From: Candidatus Parcubacteria bacterium
GTDB lineage: Bacteria; Patescibacteria; ABY1; UBA1558; GWA2-36-10
Length of the DNA: 64,000 nt
Direction: 5' to 3'
Assembly (NCBI GenBank): GCA_018669975.1
Contig: JABHSK010000009.1
Location: 1 to 64,000 of the forward strand
Under the pieces are notes generated by a model, which was not told where the DNA came from, did not search any database, and was given only the letters and a program-made list of their open reading frames with translations. Positions 40,039 to 48,018 of the stretch are shown here, piece by piece. The translations under genes and the position numbers were made by a program. Each line of letters begins with the position of its first letter. Position 1 is the first letter of the stretch.

Positions 40039-41933
40039 GGAAAAGTTGAATAACTAATGGTAACTTCTTCTAAAATTGGCACCTCTAAATCCGCCTGACT
40101 ATCCAGATATAATTTATACCTCATGTATCTCTGATTCAAATGATGCGTGTAGTTTATCAGCTCCCCAGATTCATCAGTGTAATAAGAGGTAGCTGTCCCA
40201 TCTGGACCAACAAAATTCCATGGTCCCAAAGAATTGTTACTAGTCGCTAATTGAAAGCGTATACTGGTATCTAATGGCTCCGTACCGGTAAATGCAATCC
40301 AGTTGTAAGCCACCTGATCACTACCCGTATCAAAAGTAGATGACTCTAATTCACCTATATCAGCATATTCACAATTTACTACTTCAGTAGAAATAATAAA
40401 AAATTCCTCTTGATTACCTGATGTGGCAGCATATATCAAAGAACAGTTTGCAGACATGCCCAACACATAACCTGTTAAATTAAAACCCGAAACCTGAATC
40501 ATAACTAATGGATCACTAACATCTAAGACAACCAATTCTTCGTTTAAAAAATTAGTCCCTAATAAAATATAAGGTCCAACTATAGAAAAGGAGTGCACCA
40601 TTTCCCCTATCTCATGCTCTCCTAATAATATTGGGTTTATTGGATTGGAAACATCAAAAATATAAAACTCTGGATACGAGCCACTATTTTCAGTCGACAA
40701 ATACGCTCTAGAGCCCCTAACAGCTACATCTGTACCTTTTAAAGACCCGTCTAAATTATACTGACCAACTAATTGCATAACAGTTGGAGTAGCCACACTA
40801 ACAATTTGCATCTCTTTATCAGCATCTTTGGTTGCTAAATATACATAATTGGCAGATAAAAATATCTTAGACGTATTATCATCTACTTCTATAAAGCTCA
40901 AATATTGTGCTGTAGTGGGATTACTAATATCAAATGAGTGCATTGTATCTCCCTGTACAATATAAGCATAATTACTATCAACGGCCACATCAGTAGCGTC
41001 TACGTTACTATCTAAATCATACTTAAAAATAACAGCGGGATACTCCTTGTCGCTAACATCTATAATTTGAAATTCTGCATTATTAACATGTGTAGATAAA
41101 TAAACATAATTTCCACGAGCTATTACTGAAGTTACTGAACCACCTATATTAAGCGATGATTCTTTAGATGTATTTTCTGGATCGGCGACATTTAAAACAT
41201 AAAATTCATCGCCTGATGGATTATTTTTTGTTACTAAATACGCATAGCCATCCAACTCAAAAACATCATTATCCTCAAAATTACCAGGTGTATCAAATGT
41301 ATCTGTAGTGGTTGCGTAACTCCAATCAATAAACCCTGAAACTAAACTTACTATTCCTGGTGTTCGAATATCAATACCTGTGTCCTTAGAAAAAAACATA
41401 TCTTCATCTGACCAGGTACTTTGCCCTGCGCCACCAAACCAGTCTGTTTGTGTCCATCGGTCAGCCTGCCAACGATGCCTATATGTTTCTAAGGTTTCTT
41501 GCTTACTAACACCTGTAGCACTAATCCAGTCAACGCTTACAGTAATCTTCTTTGTATCTGCGTCTAAATTAACACCTCCTATATCTCCATAGACATTACC
41601 ATTAGAAATATTAGTTCTATAAACTTCATCTATGGTCACTGTCCTTGTATATCTACCATCTATCACTTCGCTACCTGCAGACAACGTCCAGATGTCACTC
41701 ACTAAAACAGGGTGATGACCTCCGACCGTTAAATCACTCCAGTCAACTATCTTAGTAGCCTCCACTGCCTCGGTGGCATAAAATAACACTTGCAAGTCCT
41801 CTTCATTGATACGTCGCAATTTATTATTAGAACTAGTGATATGTAAAATTAAAATTGTGCTAATAGAAATAAAAGCAATGGCAACTAAAAGCTCTACTAT
41901 AGAAAATCCTTGATTGTTAATCCTCTTTATCAT
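40035..41933 (-). CDS. Large minor prepilin with LVIVD-type beta-propeller and C-terminal beta-sandwich
   Basis: 632 aa. A short leader ending in NNQG, then FSIVELLVAIAFISISTILI: a class III (prepilin) signal with Glu at +5. After ~190 residues resembling PilV/GspI, residues ~220-500 contain about six repeats of the form [YVYL]-x-[AST]-x(6-10)-[FL]-x-[IV]-x-[DVN]-VS-x-P (for example FQIIDVSDKEYP, FYIFDVSNPINP, LVVLDVSDPLVM), the LVIVD repeats that build a beta-propeller. The C-terminal ~120 residues look like a carbohydrate-binding-type beta-sandwich (IRFQLATSN, YMRYKLYL). It presents a large adhesin-like head at the pilus tip (inference). Overlaps by 4 bp on each side in the operon. Confidence 0.85.
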   Translation of the reverse strand: MIKRINNQGFSIVELLVAIAFISISTILILHITSSNNKLRRINEEDLQVLFYATEAVEATKIVDWSDLTVGGHHPVLVSDIWTLSAGSEVIDGRYTRTVTIDEVYRTNISNGNVYGDIGGVNLDADTKKITVSVDWISATGVSKQETLETYRHRWQADRWTQTDWFGGAGQSTWSDEDMFFSKDTGIDIRTPGIVSLVSGFIDWSYATTTDTFDTPGNFEDNDVFELDGYAYLVTKNNPSGDEFYVLNVADPENTSKESSLNIGGSVTSVIARGNYVYLSTHVNNAEFQIIDVSDKEYPAVIFKYDLDSNVDATDVAVDSNYAYIVQGDTMHSFDISNPTTAQYLSFIEVDDNTSKIFLSANYVYLATKDADKEMQIVSVATPTVMQLVGQYNLDGSLKGTDVAVRGSRAYLSTENSGSYPEFYIFDVSNPINPILLGEHEIGEMVHSFSIVGPYILLGTNFLNEELVVLDVSDPLVMIQVSGFNLTGYVLGMSANCSLIYAATSGNQEEFFIISTEVVNCEYADIGELESSTFDTGSDQVAYNWIAFTGTEPLDTSIRFQLATSNNSLGPWNFVGPDGTATSYYTDESGELINYTHHLNQRYMRYKLYLDSQADLEVPILEEVTISYSTFP

Positions 41934-42406
41934 GGTATATCAATTTGACCTGATGAATTAATGGTAACAGTACTAGTATTACTAGGTTGCACTAAAGTAA
42001 TAATGGAAACTGTACCGGTATTAACTGTTTGTCCGGTGAGTTTAGCAAAAACCACATCGGGACCATAACCTCCTACTCCATCTGCAAAACTAGAGCCAGG
42101 ACTAAATATCTGTGTGCCTTGTAATATACTTTCTTTATTATTGGGATCACTAACATTATAAAAATCTCCAGAAAACAGTACATATCGATCGGTCTCCATA
42201 TGGATTCCCCAGGATGCATTATCAGCTGATGCAGTAGCTAATTGTTGCGCTCTAAATAAAGAACTACGTAGCTCATCAGCTGAATTAGAAATTTGCACTT
42301 GCTTCTGCCAATTTTTATAAGCAGTTGTACTTAAAACATATATTAACACTGCAATAAATAGTGCTACTAGCACCTCAACCAAAGTAAAACCTAATTTATT
42401 TTTCAT
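41930..42406 (-). CDS. GspH/FimT-like minor prepilin
   Basis: 158 aa. Leader MKNKLG then FTLVEVLVALFIAVLIYVLS, the prepilin site. Then AADELRSSLFRAQQLAT-like helix and beta-rich part with YVLFSGDFY, as in GspH/FimT pseudopilins, and a C-terminal TVTINSSGQIDI strand that is typical of the family. It lies 3 nt after pilC and its stop overlaps the propeller prepilin start. Confidence 0.88.
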   Translation of the reverse strand: MKNKLGFTLVEVLVALFIAVLIYVLSTTAYKNWQKQVQISNSADELRSSLFRAQQLATASADNASWGIHMETDRYVLFSGDFYNVSDPNNKESILQGTQIFSPGSSFADGVGGYGPDVVFAKLTGQTVNTGTVSIITLVQPSNTSTVTINSSGQIDIP

Positions 42407-42409
42407 ATT

Positions 42410-43794
42410 TTAGGCAAATGAATTTGTAAGTTCATACAGAGGACTGATAACAGACACCGCAATAAAACCAACTGCTAATCCAACGAGTATCAATAACACT
42501 GGCTCTATAATCATAGATAAGTTAGCTAGAACAGTACTAACTCTCTCCTCATAATAATCAGATACTTTCTTTAAAATATTTTCTAACTCACCAGTACTTT
42601 CTCCCACCTGACAAAGTTGAATTGTAATAGAGGGAAATAGATGCGCCCTAGCACTCATAGCTTCATGCAATGAAACTCCTTTTTCCAATTCAGTGGCCAT
42701 TTCCAAAATAACTTTACGATAACGATGGTTATCAACTGTCTTGGCAACTATCTGTAGTGATTCAACAATAGCTAAACCGGCTGATAACAATGCGTGTAAA
42801 TTTCCTGCAAAACGAGTCAACGACAATTCTTTAATGACATTGCCAGCTATAGGCGCCTTCAGTATAACTGTGTGTAACCATAGTTTAGGTTTTTTTAATT
42901 TGAAAATATACCTAATAAATACTGCAATGCCAATCAAGCCAGCTAACATAAACCAACCATACGCTCTAATGCTTTCATTTAAAAACTGTACGGCTATCAA
43001 AATAAACGGTAATTTTACACTAGAGCCCTCAAAAATTGATACCATCTGTGGGAAAACAAATAGGGCTAAAAATAAACTAACAACCACAATGGCTAGTAAG
43101 ACAATTGACGGATACATCAAAGCACCAAACACTTTACTGCGTAGTCTTTTTTGAGCTTTAAGTATTTCTGCTAAATGCCCTAGAGTATCTGCTAACATCC
43201 CTGTGTTTTCACCAACTTCGACTGTAGCAATAATCATTTCTGAAAAAACCTTAGGATGTTTCTTCATGCCCACAGACAGCAACTGCCCATTTTCAACTAA
43301 ATTGTAAAAGTGTTCTAAAATATTAGCTAATTTTTTATTCTTAGTTTCCTTGGCTAACGTCTTTATAGATGGCGCTAAAGCTAACCCGGCTTTCATCATG
43401 GTGGACATATTGTCCATAAAAACCATCTTATCGGTTAAACTAATGCCACCGAGCACGATACTCTTCTTTGCTTTTATATCTTTAACTTCACGTCCAGCTT
43501 TACTTGTTTTAACTTTAGTAGCTTTTAGCTTCTTCTCTAACTCTTCTACCCTCTTAGCTCCCTCTTTATTCTTTTCATCCTTTTTCTTTTCATCCTTTTT
43601 CTTGTCTGGCTTTTTCTTAGTATCTTTCTTTTTTTCACCTTTTTTTTAGGGCCTTTCTTCCCTGTATATAATTTAAAAGACGCATACTCTTTTTTGAGAG
43701 CCTGCTTTTGCTTGTCTTGGGCCATACTAACAACTGCCTTGGCCTCTATTTCAGTATCGTCTATAACTTGATGTTTGCTGTCTAGATACTTCAT
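42410..43794 (-). CDS. pilC: PilC/GspF inner-membrane platform protein, split by a -1 frameshift
   Basis: The C-terminal frame (to 42410) is a standard PilC: two T2SF domains with AGLALAPSI, VEVGENTGMLADTL, four hydrophobic helices, and VGESTGELENILKKVSDYYEERV near the end. The N-terminal frame begins with ATG at 43794 and, without a shift, stops after 82 codons (TAG at 43546-43548). The two frames are joined by a -1 shift in the A8 tract at 43640-43647, where A-AAA-AAG (43639-43645) lies in phase for simultaneous slippage. The -1 frame has a stop just upstream (TAA) and none downstream until the pilC stop. The joined segment is a Lys/Glu-rich linker. This could be programmed frameshifting, transcriptional slippage or a sequencing indel. 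Fourth-position context: directly after pilB (21-bp gap). Confidence 0.85.
43639..43645 (-). other. Putative -1 frameshift (slippery) site in pilC
   Basis: Zero-frame codons read CCT AAA AAA AAG GTG, placing A-AAA-AAG in the dnaX phase. AGGGAAG lies 11 nt upstream, similar to the stimulatory Shine-Dalgarno of E. coli dnaX. Confidence 0.6.
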
Positions 43795-43815
43795 TTTTGT
43801 TTTTGTTTTTAAAAA

Positions 43816-45546
43816 TTATTCCTTCCTAATACGTAAAACTTCTTCTATGGTAGTTAGACCTAGCAACGCTTTTTGCATGCCATCCTCAAAAATAGTAACC
43901 ATGCCCTGGGCTTTGGCTGCCTTATTTATTTCACCAGAGGAGGCGTTGCGTATAATACTAGCCTGCACATCGTCTTTATTTTCTAAAATCTCCATAACAG
44001 CCACCCTCTTTTTATAACCAGAATCACCACACCTAGAGCAACCTTTTCCCTTATAAAAACTGAGCTTATCAAAAGACTTTATTTTTTTCTCTGCAAAACC
44101 TAGCACTTTAAAACGCTGCAACATTTCCTCAAGGTCAAACTCCTTACTTAGACTAGTCAATGCTTCTTTGGATAAATGAAAACTTTCTATACAAGCTATA
44201 CAAATTCTACGCACCAAACGCTGAGCAACAACCACATTTAAAGTGGAGGCTGCTAAAAATGGCTCTACTCCCATATCCAACAAACGCGGCGGTGCACCAG
44301 ATGCATTGTTGGTATGCAAGGTAGATAGTACAAGGTGTCCAGTCAAGCCAGCTCGAACTGAAATTTGAGCAGTCTCTTTGTCACGAATCTCACCAATCAT
44401 GATTATATCAGGATCCTGACGCAGTAATGAACGTAAACCAGTCGCAAAAGTATAGCCTGCTTTTTCATTAACCTGAGTTTGATTAATACGATGAACACCA
44501 TATTCTATTGGATCCTCAATGGTGCAAATATTAACTAATTCTGTATTCAACATATTGAGAACTGTATATAAGGTGGTGGTTTTACCAGAACCGGTTGGAC
44601 CAACGACCAAAATCATACCAAAAGGCTTTTTGATCTGCCTTTCCATAATTTTAACATTTTTTTCTGAAAAACCTATATCTTCTAAAGTAAAATTTTGAGC
44701 TTCATCAGTCATTAATCTCATCACTACTTTTTCTCCATAAAAAGCAGGAATAATAGACACACGCACTGATTCCTCTTCGTCTTCTATTTTAAAAGAAAAT
44801 CGCCCATCTTGAGGAACCCTGTGTTCATCAATTCTTAAATTGGCTAAAATCTTTATTCGAGCTAAAAGAGCATCGTGCATAGAAGCTGGCAATTCAGCTT
44901 TATCGTGTAAATCACCATCAACACGGAAACGGATCACCACTGCATCAGGCAAAGCTTCAATATGTATATCTGAAGCCTGTTCAAAAATTGCATATTCTAA
45001 AATAGCATCAATAATCTTAATAACTGGTATCTCAATCTTGCTAACTTTACCATCCTTAGAAACAACTTCAGTGTTAAGCATGTCTGAAAGTTCCTTCTTT
45101 ATATTTTTTTCATAAAGACGAGTTGCAAATAGATAGTTCTTATAACTAGTCATAAAAACCTCCATTTTTTTCTTGGTCGCCTTTTTGACTAATGCTATTT
45201 TCTTTTTATCTAGAGGGTCAACAAAAGCAACTTTTAATGTCTTACCTTCCAAGCTAAAGGGAATTGCGTGGGCTTCGTTGGCTAAACCCTCTTCTATGGT
45301 GGTCAAAATCTTAGGATCAATTTTCCTCTTGCGTAAATTTACATAGGGAACATCCAACTTGTTGCTGATCAATTCATACAAATACCTCTCATTAAGAAAG
45401 CCCCTCTCAATCAAAACCTCCTCAACCCCACGGCGGCGGCGGCGAGCATTGTTTGTTGCGGCATCCCAGTCTGCTTTTTTGATAACCTTTAGGTCTATCA
45501 ATGTATTTTTTAAATCCTCCTGTGAAATTGGTAGCGATGAAGCCAT
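43816..45546 (-). CDS. pilB: Type IV pilus assembly ATPase PilB
   Basis: 576-aa extension ATPase and first gene of the pilus operon. N-terminal MshEN-like domain (ISQEDLKNTLIDLKVIKKADWDAA, LISNKLDVPYVNL); N2 SDIHIEALPDAVVIRFRVDG; Walker A GPTGSGKTTTLY near 309; Asp box IEDPIEYG; Walker B DPDIIMIGEIRD; LSTLHTNNA; zinc CxxC pairs (CIAC, CSRC). It has a cluster of five Arg near residue 35-39. It is followed by pilC after 21 bp and by four prepilin-like genes. No pilT, pilM-Q or pilD is visible in the window. Confidence 0.96.
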   Translation of the reverse strand: MASSLPISQEDLKNTLIDLKVIKKADWDAATNNARRRRRGVEEVLIERGFLNERYLYELISNKLDVPYVNLRKRKIDPKILTTIEEGLANEAHAIPFSLEGKTLKVAFVDPLDKKKIALVKKATKKKMEVFMTSYKNYLFATRLYEKNIKKELSDMLNTEVVSKDGKVSKIEIPVIKIIDAILEYAIFEQASDIHIEALPDAVVIRFRVDGDLHDKAELPASMHDALLARIKILANLRIDEHRVPQDGRFSFKIEDEEESVRVSIIPAFYGEKVVMRLMTDEAQNFTLEDIGFSEKNVKIMERQIKKPFGMILVVGPTGSGKTTTLYTVLNMLNTELVNICTIEDPIEYGVHRINQTQVNEKAGYTFATGLRSLLRQDPDIIMIGEIRDKETAQISVRAGLTGHLVLSTLHTNNASGAPPRLLDMGVEPFLAASTLNVVVAQRLVRRICIACIESFHLSKEALTSLSKEFDLEEMLQRFKVLGFAEKKIKSFDKLSFYKGKGCSRCGDSGYKKRVAVMEILENKDDVQASIIRNASSGEINKAAKAQGMVTIFEDGMQKALLGLTTIEEVLRIRKE

Positions 45547-45579
45547 TTATATAGATTTACAATTATTTATAATACATAA

Positions 45580-45608
45580 ATTATACCAAAAATAGGGTAA
45601 TAACACAA
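45580..45608 (-). promoter_or_regulatory. Promoter of the pilus operon
   Basis: Minus strand: TTGTGT (45603-45608), 17-bp spacer, TATAAT (45580-45585) with an extended TGg. The -35 directly follows the T-tract of the upstream terminator. Confidence 0.65.
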
Positions 45609-45611
45609 AAT

Positions 45612-45640
45612 AAAAAACTCACCTTTAGTGAGTTTTTTAA
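45612..45640. terminator. Terminator after the membrane/SpeE fusion gene
   Basis: AAAACTCAC / GTGAGTTTT stem with T-tracts on both sides. Confidence 0.85.
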
Positions 45641-45657
45641 AATTGATTTTTTTCTTA

Positions 45658-47202
45658 TTACTCAGCAGTTTTTGTATTTTTTATAGCTTTGGCAGTTAAA
45701 TAATCAACTGGCGCATAATTATCAGTAAATAAAATGTGTTCTGTCAAATCTAAACTACCAATATCTACCAGATGCTCGGCTATACCGCTAATCGTTATAT
45801 TCTCATGCTCCCTGATAGCTAAATCACTAAAATCAACTTTCCGATCGCTATTATAACCTATAAAAACAACATTCTGATAGCCATCAAACTTTTGTTTACT
45901 AGTAGCAATATAATAACTGTTAGGAAATACCTCCTGGAATGTCTTTATTTCTGAAAGCAATATAGATGGTGCTGTGTCACCAAACCTACCTAAAAAATTA
46001 CCCATGAATATGCCCTCGTCGGTTAATTTTGATTTGGATAACTCAAAGAACTCCTTTGTAGATAAATGAGCTGGAATAGAGTATCTAGAATAATAAGCAT
46101 CTCCAAATATCAAATCATATTTTTTTTCAGTATTAGCTAAAAAACGACGACCATCCTCTGCATAATTATTTAACCTGTCATCATCGGGCAAACGAAAATA
46201 TTCTTTACTCAACTCAAATAATGATGGCTCTATCTCTACTACATCAACTGTAATATCTTCAATCTCCTCTAACAAAACCTTGGGAATAGAGTAGGCTGCC
46301 CCTCCAATAATCAATGCCTCTTTTAAATCTGGCTTAAAAAACTGATAGGCTGGATAATATTTTGAATATTCAAATACCAGTTCATCTGAATCCAAAAACA
46401 TAGCGCTTGATGGACTACGATCCTGCTGCATAATTCTAACTCCTCGACCATAGGCATCTTCCGTGTCATAAATCATAATTTTTTGATAGATTCCATCTTT
46501 AATATATAAAACGTTTTCTTCCTGCTCTTCAGAAGCAACAATACTACTAGTAGTCACCACTACTAAGCCTATTAACAAAATTATTTGCGCAATAATCTTT
46601 TTCTTAAAACCCAATTTCAAAATAGGCAATAAGCCCAAAAGAACCAACAATGAGCCGGTATATATTAAAATCTCATTTACTCCTAAATTTGGTATCAGAA
46701 CAAAGCCTGTCATTAAACTACCTAAAATACTACCTAGAGTTGACCAAAAAAATATCCTTCCTGAGATAGTTCCCACTCCCTGCTCAGGTAACCGCAATTG
46801 CTGTAGCTTAATGGTAAACGGTGACAACATGCCTAGTAAAAAACTAGGGACAAAAAACATCATAAGAGATGAAACTATTGGGCCAGAAACCATAGACAAT
46901 GAATGACCCATAGATGGTAATAGAATAATCGTAAATAATTGTAAAAGTAAAACCAATAGTCCGCTGATTAAAATAATACTAAAAAATATTTTTTCTGAGG
47001 GATGCTTATCTGCTAAACGACCACCAAGGTAATAGCCCACGCTTAGGGCTGCTAATATTACACTCAGTACACCAGAAACAGTAAAAATTGTATTGCCATA
47101 ATAGGGGGAAAGTATACGTACAGCCAAAATTTCTACTACTAATACAGCTGCTCCAGTTAAAAAAACTACAAATAGCAAACCATTCTTTTTCCAAAAACTC
47201 AT
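45658..47202 (-). CDS. Membrane protein fused to a spermidine-synthase-like domain (shorter paralogue)
   Basis: 514 aa: about six to seven hydrophobic helices over residues 1-220, then a Rossmann spermidine-synthase-like domain (residues ~225-490). It has YIKDGIYQKIMIYD, DSDELVFEYSKYYPAYQF, EALIIGGAAYSIPK (SAM-site loop) and VDVVEIEPSLFEL, and DLIFGDAYYSRYSIPAHL in the catalytic loop. The DxxYS pattern differs from the DSTDP of classical SpeE. Related to 11089-13407 but with one membrane half instead of two. A promoter with extended -10 (TGTTATACT) lies 28 nt upstream. The substrate is unknown. Confidence 0.8.
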   Translation of the reverse strand: MSFWKKNGLLFVVFLTGAAVLVVEILAVRILSPYYGNTIFTVSGVLSVILAALSVGYYLGGRLADKHPSEKIFFSIILISGLLVLLLQLFTIILLPSMGHSLSMVSGPIVSSLMMFFVPSFLLGMLSPFTIKLQQLRLPEQGVGTISGRIFFWSTLGSILGSLMTGFVLIPNLGVNEILIYTGSLLVLLGLLPILKLGFKKKIIAQIILLIGLVVVTTSSIVASEEQEENVLYIKDGIYQKIMIYDTEDAYGRGVRIMQQDRSPSSAMFLDSDELVFEYSKYYPAYQFFKPDLKEALIIGGAAYSIPKVLLEEIEDITVDVVEIEPSLFELSKEYFRLPDDDRLNNYAEDGRRFLANTEKKYDLIFGDAYYSRYSIPAHLSTKEFFELSKSKLTDEGIFMGNFLGRFGDTAPSILLSEIKTFQEVFPNSYYIATSKQKFDGYQNVVFIGYNSDRKVDFSDLAIREHENITISGIAEHLVDIGSLDLTEHILFTDNYAPVDYLTAKAIKNTKTAE

Positions 47203-47230
47203 AGTTAAAAATTTAATTAATTATGAAGAC

Positions 47231-47239
47231 AGTATAACA
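47231..47239 (-). promoter_or_regulatory. Extended -10 promoter
   Basis: The minus strand reads TGTTATACT, 28 nt before the ATG at 47202. Confidence 0.5.
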
Positions 47240-47294
47240 CTTCTTGTTCAAAAAAAACAGATTTTGCTAAAGCATATATATTTTTCCTTATTAT

Positions 47295-47303
47295 TGTTAT
47301 AAT
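47295..47303 (+). promoter_or_regulatory. Extended -10 promoter of the nitroreductase
   Basis: TGTTATAAT, 31 nt before the ATG at 47335. The -35 is poor. Confidence 0.55.
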
Positions 47304-47334
47304 GACTATATAATTAAGAATTAATCAATAAAAC

Positions 47335-47958
47335 ATGGGGTTTTTAGATAATTTAAAATGGCGTTTTGCTACCAAAGAGTTCGATGTTGATAGGCCGGTA
47401 TCAAAAGAGGGTTTAGACAAAATCCTAACCGCCATTCGAATGGCTCCTACTTCCTACGGTCTACAATCTTTTCATGTCTATGTAGTGGAAAATTTAGATC
47501 TTAAGAAAAAAATAAAAACTAGGTCTTTTTTACAAAAACAAATAGACACCTGCTCTCATCTGTTAATTTTTTGTGCTCGTACCGACAAAAAAAACATAAG
47601 TCAAAGAATTGATGATTATATAGATTTAGCCACAGGTGGCGATAAAGTAAAAAAATTAAAAATGCAGCCAGCAAAACTAATGATGAAGGGTTCCATTAAA
47701 ATGAAATCGGATGAAGATGTCGCTTGCTGGAGTAGCAAGCAATGCTACATTGCCCTAGGCTTTGGTCTAGCAGCTGCAGCAGAATTAAATATTGATTCTT
47801 GTCCCATGGAAGGATTTGATAAAAAAGCTGTAGATAAAATCTTACAATTGCCAGCTAATTTGAATTCTACGGTATTTTTGGCTGTTGGTAATCGCAAAGA
47901 AGATCCAAGTAGAGCAAAAATTAGGTTCTCCAATGAAGATATGTTTACCCACAACTAA
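47335..47958 (+). CDS. Nitroreductase-family flavoprotein (NfsB-like)
   Basis: 207 aa. N-terminal RFATKEFDVDRPVSKEGLDKILTAIRMAPTSYGLQSFHVYVV is the nitroreductase FMN-binding signature. ALGFGLAAAAELNIDSCPMEGFD (the helix and turn contacting FMN) and TVFLAVGNRKED near the end complete it. These are homodimeric FMN enzymes that use NAD(P)H to reduce quinones, nitro compounds or dihydropteridines. It has no partner genes; the next gene on the same strand is an exported protein. Confidence 0.92.
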   Translation: MGFLDNLKWRFATKEFDVDRPVSKEGLDKILTAIRMAPTSYGLQSFHVYVVENLDLKKKIKTRSFLQKQIDTCSHLLIFCARTDKKNISQRIDDYIDLATGGDKVKKLKMQPAKLMMKGSIKMKSDEDVACWSSKQCYIALGFGLAAAAELNIDSCPMEGFDKKAVDKILQLPANLNSTVFLAVGNRKEDPSRAKIRFSNEDMFTHN

Positions 47959-48018
47959 ACCTTGCTCTATTATCATTGTTTGCTATACTTTATTAAATTA
48001 ATTAATCTAATAAAAACT

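Noticed and set aside
43546..43794. Independent 82-aa basic protein upstream of pilC
   Set aside because: It continues into the pilC frame by a -1 shift at a slippery site. Its basic C-terminus is just the out-of-frame reading of the Lys/Glu linker. Kept as part of pilC, though a short product may exist.
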